This document shows, piece after piece, positions 16,740 to 23,169 of a stretch of DNA of 24,703 nucleotides. Both the position numbers and the translations under genes were made by a program. Each line of letters begins with the position of its first letter. The stretch's first letter is position 1. Under the pieces are notes generated by a model that was not told where the DNA came from, ran no database searches, and saw nothing but the letters and a program-made list of their open reading frames with translations. Origin of the DNA: Chloroflexota bacterium (GTDB lineage: Bacteria; Chloroflexota; Ktedonobacteria; Ktedonobacterales; Ktedonobacteraceae); assembly GCA_005881495.1 (NCBI GenBank), contig VBHI01000336.1, forward strand, positions 1 through 24,703, written 5' to 3'.

Positions 16740-16768
16740 TTGCCTTCAGGAACACTCTAGCTTATACT
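16740..16768 (+). promoter_or_regulatory. Probable promoter of the AI-2E permease operon
   Basis: TTGCCT (16740-16745), a 17-nt spacer and TATACT (16763-16768). The divergent ruvB promoter lies about 95 nt away, so the 313-nt gap 16520-16832 is a shared divergent promoter region. Leader length would be about 58 nt. Confidence 0.55.
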
Positions 16769-16832
16769 GCTCATAGAGGCTTCTTGAGCCCATATCACTG
16801 ACTAAATATGTTAATCTTGGAGTATTTAAAAT

Positions 16833-17996
16833 ATGTCATCATCTTTGAGTCAGTCCAGTAAACCACAAAATGAGGGTTCTCCTCGTTACATATTACCGAG
16901 GCGGCTCGTCAATGCCTTGACCGTCCTTGCCTGGGTTGCGATAGCTGGCGTCATTATCTGGGCGCTTGGTCGCATCACTGAAGCCTTGTTGTTGCTCAGC
17001 CTGGCTGCACTTGTTGCTTATGTCATCTACCCTCTTGTGAAATTGTTGGAACGCATAATGCCGCGCCTTCTGGCAATCATCCTGGTCTATATCCTTATTT
17101 TGGGCATTTTATGTGGCCTGCTCTATATCTTTGTCATCTTAGCTATAGAGCAAATCAACGCGCTCATCGATTTCTTCAAAACACTGGTTCCTTCGCAAGG
17201 GCAGCCCAGTCCCCTACAACCTATCATCGATCTGTTCAATAAGGTAGGCATAACGAAAGATGTGATTCTTACGTCCATCGGACAAGCCATCGCCCAGCTG
17301 AAAGAAACCGTCAATGATATTGTGCCACTGTTGACCAATTTTTTTGCTCTTCTCATTAACCTGGTGCTGGTTGCAACGCTCAGCATCTATTTTCTCATTG
17401 ATGGTGAAAGGGTGTCAGGTTGGTTGCATAATAAAACGCCATTGCTATACCGTCAATACATCAGCTTTCTAGTAGACACCGTAGCAAGGGCCGTGGGCGG
17501 ATATATTCGTGGTACCATTACGCTTAATGTGCTCTTTGGAGCTTTGGTGGGCCTCGGTGTCGGCGTGCTCGGCGTGCCATATGCTCTCTTACTGGCAATG
17601 CTCACTTTTTTTCTGGCATTCATCCCTGTTGTGGGTGGTTATTTTATCGCCGCACTTTGTATTCTGTTTGCCCTTCCTCAGGGGTGGGTCACAACAGTAA
17701 TTGTGGCGATCTTCATCACCGTCCTGCAGGGAATAGTTATTGGACCGATATTGGGACCACGTATCGTCGGTAAAGCCGTTGGACTCCATCCTCTCGTCGC
17801 TATCTTTGCTATCATTGCTGGTAGTGAGCTTTTTGGTCTCCTGGGCGCCCTTTTTGCAATTCCCCTTGCCGGGGTAATACAGACTATAGTAATGGCTCTC
17901 TGGTCCGATTGGCAGCAGATCCAGCCCGAGCAGTTCCCGCTTGAGGACGACGCCGTTAAGCAGCTCGATAGTTCAGTTGAGCAACCAACTGCCTAG
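16833..17996 (+). CDS. AI-2E family transporter (UPF0118)
   Basis: A 387-aa polytopic membrane protein with about eight hydrophobic segments. The family pattern is clear: a first helix pair followed by LLLLSLAALVAYVIYPLVKL, an amphipathic middle (ALIDFFKTLVPSQ), FFLAFIPVVGGYFIAALCIL, and the terminal ELFGLLGALFAIPLAGVIQT. Members export quorum-sensing or ionic solutes (TqsA, Na+/H+ antiporters); substrate cannot be assigned. TTGGAG lies upstream of the ATG. The next gene starts 24 nt after the stop, so these are likely one operon. Confidence 0.88.
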   Translation: MSSSLSQSSKPQNEGSPRYILPRRLVNALTVLAWVAIAGVIIWALGRITEALLLLSLAALVAYVIYPLVKLLERIMPRLLAIILVYILILGILCGLLYIFVILAIEQINALIDFFKTLVPSQGQPSPLQPIIDLFNKVGITKDVILTSIGQAIAQLKETVNDIVPLLTNFFALLINLVLVATLSIYFLIDGERVSGWLHNKTPLLYRQYISFLVDTVARAVGGYIRGTITLNVLFGALVGLGVGVLGVPYALLLAMLTFFLAFIPVVGGYFIAALCILFALPQGWVTTVIVAIFITVLQGIVIGPILGPRIVGKAVGLHPLVAIFAIIAGSELFGLLGALFAIPLAGVIQTIVMALWSDWQQIQPEQFPLEDDAVKQLDSSVEQPTA

Positions 17997-18020
17997 CACG
18001 CTAGAGGAGACCCGCGTAGT

Positions 18021-18548
18021 ATGTCACGCATCCCACCTGTTGAGAACGTAGCACTATCCTTACAGGGAGAGCCGGGGATGGCTGCCATGTCACCCCTTTT
18101 TCGCGTCATGGCGCATCGCCCTGAACTGGCACAACAGAGCATGCAGTTGCTAGAAACAACAATGAGAACAGGTACGGTTGACCCTAAACTGAAAGAATTA
18201 CTGGCAATACGTGTTTCACAGGTCAATAATTGTTTTTACTGAATGGCTGCACATACTGCCTTGGCAAGGCAGTTGGGTGTTAGCGAGGCGTTATTGGACG
18301 CCCTGTATCGCATTGATGAGCACCGTCAACTCTTCACGGAGAGTGAATTGGCAGCACTGCGCTTTGCTGAGATCATGACCACCGGTGCTCGTGAGGTGGA
18401 CGAAAGCCTCTGGGATGAACTGCAGGCACACTTTGATGATGGTGAGATTATCGAGCTTGCTACTGTCATAGGGTTGTTCAATTTCTTCAATCGTTTTGCG
18501 GATGCACTGCAGATTCTTCCAACAACGGATACCATGGTAAAGGAATAA
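18021..18548 (+). CDS. AhpD-like carboxymuconolactone decarboxylase-family protein, candidate selenoprotein (in-frame TGA)
   Basis: Read through the TGA at 18240-18242, this is one 175-residue AhpD/CMD protein. Upstream residues end KELLAIRVSQVNNCFY and downstream residues continue MAAHTALARQLGVSEALLDA, exactly across the CxxCxxxH active site of the family. The TGA therefore replaces the second Cys, giving Cys71-x-x-Sec74-x3-His78. In AhpD that Cys is the peroxidatic residue, where selenocysteine makes chemical sense. A tight hairpin begins 12 nt after the TGA (see 18255-18273). The remaining 101 codons are intact. GAGGAGA precedes the ATG. Alternatives are a nonsense mutation, or restart at the ATG directly after TGA. 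Confidence 0.65.
18255..18273 (+). promoter_or_regulatory. Candidate bacterial SECIS hairpin
   Basis: A perfect 8-bp stem ACTGCCTT / AAGGCAGT closes a GGC loop (18263-18265). Twenty nucleotides separate the TGA from the loop, within the roughly 16-37 nt used by bacterial SECIS models, and the loop starts with G as SelB recognition usually requires. It lies inside the coding sequence, as bacterial SECIS elements do. Functionality is inferred. Confidence 0.55.
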
Positions 18549-18554
18549 CAGCTT

Positions 18555-18797
18555 ATGGCTACAGCGGAAGAGAAATTTGCCGCTTTAATCGAGGATTTAC
18601 ATCAGTTGGCGGCTTATTTGCATAGCCGGGGAGACAAGACCCTGAAACTTTCTCAGCAGTTTGCGGAAAACGCGCGGAGGGATACATCGAATAAAGAGTA
18701 TGATCTACGCCAGTCTACAATGTTAGATTATCAACACCATACCTGGCATGAGATTGGGAACATGGTGGAAAAGCTTATTAAACAACATGAAACATAG
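18555..18797 (+). CDS. Small hypothetical helical protein, 80 aa
   Basis: Not recognised. It is highly charged and helical (EEKFAALIEDLHQLAAYLHS; HEIGNMVEKLIKQHE), probably a soluble coiled or helical-bundle protein. The ATG lies 6 nt after the AhpD-like stop, with AAAGGA about 12 nt upstream, so it belongs to the AI-2E permease / AhpD-like operon. Its last codons form the left arm of the terminator hairpin. Confidence 0.65.
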   Translation: MATAEEKFAALIEDLHQLAAYLHSRGDKTLKLSQQFAENARRDTSNKEYDLRQSTMLDYQHHTWHEIGNMVEKLIKQHET

Positions 18798-18836
18798 GGA
18801 TGTTCAGCTTGAGCATCCCTATGTTTCATGTTGTTT
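18780..18836. terminator. Long hairpin between convergent genes
   Basis: Two perfect 23-bp arms (18780-18802 and 18814-18836) enclose an 11-nt loop. The left arm overlaps the stop codon of the 18555 gene and the right arm ends 12 nt before the convergent YtxH gene, so it is placed to stop transcription from both sides. A continuous T-run is lacking (TTGTTTGTGT). Confidence 0.7.
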
Positions 18837-18848
18837 GTGTCAAATAGT

Positions 18849-19106
18849 CTACAGGTCGCCAGATTTTGCCTTGGAATAGCGCTCGCTCAAATCATCTTTG
18901 GTGCGAGAATACATTTCGCGACCCTGCCCAATTGCATCGGTGGCGCGGGCACGCAGTTCATCGGGTAGTTTACCTGTGCGGTCACGCAGCATGATACCCT
19001 GTTCGCTCAATTGGGCACGAGTAGCCTCACCCGACTGAGGTGCAAGCAATAAACCTACGGCAACGCCTAAAGCGAATCCCGCAAGAAGGCCCCATAAAAA
19101 CTTCAT
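18849..19106 (-). CDS. YtxH domain-containing protein
   Basis: An 85-aa protein: MKFLWGLLAGFALGVAVGLL is a Gly-rich membrane helix, followed by APQSGEATRAQL (the LLAPxSG YtxH signature) and a charged helical tail with REMYSRTKDDLSERYSKAKS. It is likely a single-pass membrane protein facing the cytoplasm; related proteins are general-stress associated, with no defined activity. The start at 19106 has GGAG 8 nt upstream; a longer frame to 19178 is rejected. Confidence 0.8.
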   Translation of the reverse strand: MKFLWGLLAGFALGVAVGLLLAPQSGEATRAQLSEQGIMLRDRTGKLPDELRARATDAIGQGREMYSRTKDDLSERYSKAKSGDL

Positions 19107-19231
19107 AGTCTTGCTCCATCCTTTCATTATGGTTGAAAAACCATAGTCGTTATCAGATCCAACTAACACAGCATGCAAAATATTACAGGGTAATCTTTTC
19201 GGGGAGATAACTCCCCGATTTGATTAGCCGG

Positions 19232-19627
19232 TTAGCTGACACGTTCTGTCAGTACTTGCTGCACCAGGGATAGCAGGTTATCCAGCTCAAAAGGCTTTTG
19301 TACCACATGCACACCTTGATAGTGTCTTGGATTATCCGTTACAAGCCTGTTTACCTCTTCAGCCTCAAGTACTGCTGCAGTATATACGATGACAGGGATA
19401 TCTTCGGTGATGGAGTCATACTTCAGTTGCTTTAAAATATCTTGTCCTGAAACCTCTCCCAGTTTCAAATCAAGGATCAGCAAATCTGGCAACTGATTTT
19501 TGACACGAGCATAAGCATCTCTACCGTCTTGTAAAATAGAGACTTGATACTGCTCGTCTTCCAAGACTCGACGCATCAAATGGAGAAGTTCATTTTTATC
19601 ATCAACAACAAGTATTCGCTTTGTCAC
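19232..19627 (-). CDS. Stand-alone response regulator receiver protein
   Basis: A 131-aa CheY-like receiver. The acidic pair Asp9-Asp10 is in ILVVDDKNE, the phosphoacceptor Asp53 in LLILDLKLGEVSG, the conserved Thr83 in VIVYTAA and Lys111 in VVQKPFE. No output domain is attached, so it would act by protein contact or in a phosphorelay. No histidine kinase is in the window. The start is GTG at 19627, without a clear ribosome binding site, so the start is uncertain by a few codons. Confidence 0.9.
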   Translation of the reverse strand: MTKRILVVDDKNELLHLMRRVLEDEQYQVSILQDGRDAYARVKNQLPDLLILDLKLGEVSGQDILKQLKYDSITEDIPVIVYTAAVLEAEEVNRLVTDNPRHYQGVHVVQKPFELDNLLSLVQQVLTERVS

Positions 19628-19709
19628 TTAAATTCGGCGTAACAACCCACCCTACCGAGCTATGAGAGTAAACGCCGCCTCCTGTCATCGCTATTCCAGC
19701 TATTGATTA

Positions 19710-19900
19710 GTTTCAATCCTCAGCACCTCTTGGGAGATGCCGCAACGACAGATATCCGTCGTCATCAGTCTACCAATGATTGTACAGCTTGGCAAGACCT
19801 TGCTTTTGCTTAAAAGGTCTGCTGATTATGCACTAGGAGTAGTGTATCACGTTAAACAACAACATTTCAACCCTCACCCAACCTCAAGGCCAGGTGCAAC
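19710..19900. repeat. Two degenerate CRISPR-repeat-like 37-mers
   Basis: The 37-mers at 19710-19746 and 19864-19900 share the frame nTTTCAAnCCTCAnC...GCAAC at both ends. The first has an internal dyad CACCTC-TTGG-GAGATG. Their starts resemble the GTTTCAATTCCTCA start of the array at 22717. They are 154 nt apart with no copy between. The region has no gene; a 62-codon frame at 19737 is not supported. Confidence 0.3.
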
Positions 19901-19929
19901 ATCATGGATGATATTATATCCCTGATACC

Positions 19930-19946
19930 CCACTACAGTGGCACTT
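19930..19946 (+). repeat. Left terminal inverted repeat
   Basis: CCACTACAGTGGCACTT is the exact reverse complement of 22692-22708. The outer 12 bp CCACTACAGTGG are themselves nearly palindromic. Confidence 0.9.
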
Positions 19947-19960
19947 CGAAAGAGAACCCG

Positions 19961-20045
19961 ATTCCCGGGAATTCTCCTCGGATAAGCCCCCTGATCAGTG
20001 CACAGCGCTGGTCCACCTGAGAAGCAGAGCCAAATTCCCGGGAAT
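19961..20045. repeat. Paired subterminal palindromes
   Basis: The 12-bp perfect palindrome ATTCCCGGGAAT occurs at 19961-19972 and 20034-20045, between the left end and the transposase gene. They could be transposase or repressor binding sites; no copy is seen near the right end. Confidence 0.5.
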
Positions 20046-20150
20046 CCTCCCTCGACAAGTCAAACGCTCGTGCATTTCTCGTGCCCATGTGACATGCTCC
20101 TCAAAGAATGGAAAACTCCCTCGAGTCTCCCCCAGAGAAAGGAGAAACGC

Positions 20151-21655
20151 ATGAGACCCTTCCAGTCTACCACAGACCCACAAGTCGCATCCTTCCCAGA
20201 GCAAGTGAGTCGCTGGCCCTTGGCCTTGCGCCAGCTCCATCAGCGCATCGCGGCTTTCTTCGCGCGACCTGAACCCCGCCGACATACCTTGCTCTACCTG
20301 CAAGCCATCGGAAGCCTGATCCCCCGCAAAAATGGCTGGCAGATCGCTGAACGGGCCAGAGAACTGCGGCCCTATGGCATGCAACGCTTGCTCTCGCAAG
20401 CCGTCTGGGACGAAGACGGCGTCCGCGATGAACTGCGTACCTTTGTCTGCCAGACCTTGCACCCGCCTCCTCTTTTACCCGCCTCTACGGCACCCACGCA
20501 GGTCTTCCCTGTGCTCGTCATTGATGAAAGCGGCTTTCCCAAACGGGGCCGCCACTCGGCAGGCGTCGCGCCGCAATATTGTGGTGCCAGCGGCCAAGTG
20601 GAGAACTGTCAAGTCGGCGTCTTCCTCTCCTACGTGACTGCACTGGGCCATGCCCTCATCGATCGCGAGTTGTATCTCCCCGAAGACTGGTGCCACGATC
20701 TGCCACGCCGGCAAGCCGCTCACATCCCCACACACGTCAGCTTTGCGACCAAACCCGAACTGGCTCAGCGCATGGTGCAACGGGCCCAGGCCGCTGGCTT
20801 GCCCATCGGCTGGGTGGTGGCTGATACCGTCTACGGACACTGCCCCGACCTGCGTGCCTTCCTGGAGAAGCAAGGCTACGCCTACGCCTTGGCCGTCCCT
20901 TGCACCGAAGTGGTCTGTGTGCAGACTCCGGCGGGATGGCTGCTCAACGATGTCGCCAGCATCGCGCGGCAGGCCCTCAGCGAACAGGACTGGCAGCGGC
21001 TCAGTCAAAGCTTGGGCACCAAAGGGCAGCGGCTCTTTGATTGGGCCATGCTACCGCTGGTCCAGCATGGCACGCTGGACCAGCGACACTGCCTGGTCTT
21101 TCGCCGCTGCCTGGATGATCCGACGGAGTTGAGCTATTACCTGGTCTTGACTCCCCAGGCGGCCACGCCCCTGACCATCATCGTGCAGGCCATCGGCGCC
21201 CGCTGGCACATCGAAGAAGACCTGCAAGTCAGCAAAGACCTGGGACTGGACCAGTATGAAGTTCGTAGCTATGTCGGTTGGTATCGCCATTATTTGGAAT
21301 GCTCCTTCGTCACAGTCCGAATAATGTATGTTATTCGAGAATAGTTCGCTCCGCTTCTATTCCGAATAACATACATGTCACCCTCGTGCTGCTGGCCTAC
21401 GGCTTGCTCGTTGGTATCTGTGTCCAGGATCAGCAGGCTCACCCGCTGTCAGAGGAACCCGTTGGCGCAACAGCGCTGATTGCTTTGACCACCCGCGAAG
21501 TGCGTCACCTGTTGGCGCGCCTGATCTGGCCAGCTCCCAGTTGTGCGCCGCTGATCTGTCGCTGGTCGCAGTGGCGACGCACTCATCAGTATTGGGCCGG
21601 CTATTATCATCGCCGCCGCCGCCTCAAACGCTGCTGCGTGGAGGCGGGTCGCTGA
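20151..21655 (+). pseudogene. IS701-like DDE transposase, split by an 86-nt insertion
   Basis: AAAGGAG precedes the ATG at 20151. Catalytic residues are visible: Asp125 in VLVIDESGFPKRGRHSAG, Asp225 in VVADTVYGHCPDL and Glu355/356 in WHIEEDLQVSKDLGLDQYEV. After SYVGWYRH the frame is broken by 21291-21376, and the protein would end at 21344. Removing exactly 86 nt joins YRH to VTLVLLAYGLLVGICV in frame, giving a 472-aa transposase ending at 21655. All three catalytic residues precede the break but the conserved C-terminal helix region is lost, so activity is doubtful. Confidence 0.85.
21291..21376. repeat. 86-nt MITE-like palindromic insertion in the transposase
   Basis: It consists of two adjacent hairpins. 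21291-21323 has arms TATTTGGA / TCCGAATA. 21324-21376 has 14-bp perfect arms ATGTATGTTATTCG / CGAATAACATACAT with a further 6-bp GAATAG / CTATTC pair inside. CAT stands before it (21288-21290) and at its end (21374-21376), compatible with a 3-bp target duplication. No coding capacity. Confidence 0.75.
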
Positions 21656-21704
21656 CCTAGCTGCTGGCCACCCCCAGCAGACACCTGGTCTCTTTTCCCT
21701 ACAC

Positions 21705-21833
21705 ATCTCCCGGGACTGTTGCCTGGAGATCTCTGGGGAGAGTTCCCCAAAAACAGTCCCTGCACATCTCTGGGAAAACCTCCCGGGATTGTTCCGGGGA
21801 ACAGTCCCGGGAGATCTCTGGGGAACTCTCCCC
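21705..21833. repeat. Nested palindrome cluster between transposase and passenger gene
   Basis: A 16-bp perfect inverted repeat (ATCTCCCGGGACTGTT 21705-21720; AACAGTCCCGGGAGAT 21800-21815) and an offset 14-bp pair (GGGGAGAGTTCCCC 21735-21748; GGGGAACTCTCCCC 21820-21833) interlock. The motifs ATCTCyGGG and CAGTCCC recur several times. Alternative pairings could form mutually exclusive RNA structures. The 239-nt gap has no gene. Confidence 0.65.
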
Positions 21834-21894
21834 AGAGTCTGCCTGTTTGTCTGTTAGTTGTCCCTCTCACGAGCAACACGAAAGGAGTTGCCCT

Positions 21895-22638
21895 ATGACC
21901 CTGATTGCTGTGGCCGACGCTTGCCGTCTGTTGGCCCTGGATCCCAAAACGCTGCGCCGCTGGCTGGCGCAGGCTCACGTGCCCTTGCAGCCCCATCCCA
22001 GCGATGCTCGCAGCAAGGTGCTGACCGCTGAGCACTTGCGCCAGGTCGCCGCCGCCCATCGTCGCACCCTGGCAGATCTGCCTGCCTCTGTCCCTGCTAG
22101 TCAGCCACCGCCTGCGCCCTGGGCCGACCTGCTGGCTGGACTCTCTGCCCAGCTCGCGCTCTTGCAGCAGCGAGTGGCCGAACTCACCCAGGTGCTGCAC
22201 GATGGGCAGGTCTCTGCCCCCTCTTGCTCCCAAGAGTCCGCAGCGCGCCGCAGTGAACCCGTGGCTGCTTCCGCACCTGCTCCTGCCACGGCTTCCTCCG
22301 CCCAGCCGCTTGCCAAGCCAGCTCGCGTCTTACCACTGGTCGAGTATGGCACCGATGCAGGCTACGTCGTCATCTGTCCCACGCACGGTCGGCTCACTCT
22401 GGAGCCGGATTCCCCTCAGTGGTTTGCCTGGCTCGCGACCCAATCGTCGTTTCGCTTTGTGGGCCAGTCTGGGCGTCTGACTGTTCATCGGGAGGTGCAA
22501 CGCTTGCCAGGAGCGGCCTGGCGGGCTCACCGGCACATTCGTAATCACAGCTACAACCTGCATCTTGGCTCTACCGAGTCCCTGACCATGGCTGCCCTGG
22601 AGCAGGCCGCCGCAGCTCTGCAAGCTTACCTGACCTAA
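21895..22638 (+). CDS. IS passenger protein: MerR-like HTH plus integrase-arm-like domain
   Basis: A 247-aa protein. The N terminus IAVADACRLLALDPKTLRRW is a MerR/excisionase-type helix-turn-helix. The middle is Ala/Pro/Ser-rich with a leucine-rich helix (LLAGLSAQLALLQQRVAELT), a possible coiled coil. The C terminus (SFRFVGQSGRLTVHREVQRL, then AWRAHRHIRNHSYNLHLGST and LEQAAAALQAYL) resembles the small beta-sheet DNA-binding domain of integrase arms. AAAGGAG lies about 7 nt before the ATG. Being inside the terminal repeats, it is carried by the element; a role in transposition control or target choice is inferred. Confidence 0.7.
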   Translation: MTLIAVADACRLLALDPKTLRRWLAQAHVPLQPHPSDARSKVLTAEHLRQVAAAHRRTLADLPASVPASQPPPAPWADLLAGLSAQLALLQQRVAELTQVLHDGQVSAPSCSQESAARRSEPVAASAPAPATASSAQPLAKPARVLPLVEYGTDAGYVVICPTHGRLTLEPDSPQWFAWLATQSSFRFVGQSGRLTVHREVQRLPGAAWRAHRHIRNHSYNLHLGSTESLTMAALEQAAAALQAYLT

Positions 22639-22716
22639 CGGCTGGCTTTTTTGGGCCTTCGTGGTGGGCTTGCCTCCTCCTGCTCTCCTACAAGTGCCAC
22701 TGTAGTGGATTAGCAA

Positions 22717-23169
22717 GTTTCAATTCCTCAATCGGACTAACCGCTGTTCTGACACATTGATAATCCAGCTCCCCGGTCCTGAATTAGCGGTTTCAATTCC
22801 TCAATCGGACTAACCGCTGTTCTGACTTCCGGTGACAAGCTTTTGCTTGCCCTGCTCGCTCGTTTCAATTCCTCAATCGGACTAACCGCTGTTCTGACGA
22901 ACCTTGCGGCGAACTTCGCAGCAGCCTGGGGAACGTTTCAATTCCTCAATCGGACTAACCGCTGTTCTGACGTCACCACATTCGTCCCACCAAACTGGGT
23001 AATGTTGTTTCAATTCCTCAATCGGACTAACCGCTGTTCTGACATTAGCTGCCATTGCTGGCATTGTGGTAACCGCAATGTTTCAATTCCTCAATCGGAC
23101 TAACCGCTGTTCTGACGTCACTTTGGCCCGGTGGATAGCCCCAAACGCTTTGTTTCAATTCCTCAATCG
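22717..23169 (-). CRISPR. Orphan CRISPR array, six full 37-nt repeats plus one truncated
   Basis: Identical 37-nt repeats start at 22717, 22790, 22862, 22935, 23007 and 23080; a seventh at 23152 stops after 18 nt. The six spacers are 36, 35, 36, 35, 36 and 35 nt. On the minus strand the repeat ends ATTGAAAC, the usual 8-nt crRNA 5' handle of type I/III systems, so transcription is expected leftward and the leader would lie to the right, where the second IS begins. No cas gene is in the window. Eight nucleotides separate the left IS end from the first repeat. Confidence 0.97.

Larger units (their letters stand above)
19930..22708. mobile_element. IS701-like element with passenger gene (2,779 bp)
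   Basis: Perfect 17-bp terminal inverted repeats bound the element (19930-19946 and 22692-22708). Inside are a DDE transposase interrupted by an 86-nt insertion, a palindrome-rich spacer and a MerR-HTH passenger gene. No matching target duplication is visible: outside the left end is CCTGATACC, outside the right end ATTAGCAA and then a CRISPR repeat. This suggests a deletion or rearrangement after insertion. It is probably non-autonomous now. Confidence 0.85.

Noticed and set aside
18240..18242. Treating the TGA in the AhpD-like gene as an ordinary nonsense mutation
   Set aside because: Not excluded, but the coincidence with the active-site Cys, the intact downstream frame and a correctly spaced hairpin favour selenocysteine.
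19921..22716. Target-site duplication of the IS701-like element
   Set aside because: The flanks (CCTGATACC left, ATTAGCAA right) share no direct repeat, so none is reported; a later deletion is assumed.
22827..22861. Self-complementary stretch CAAGC-TTTT-GCTTG in spacer 2
   Set aside because: Likely an incidental feature of the captured protospacer; not evidence of a regulatory hairpin.
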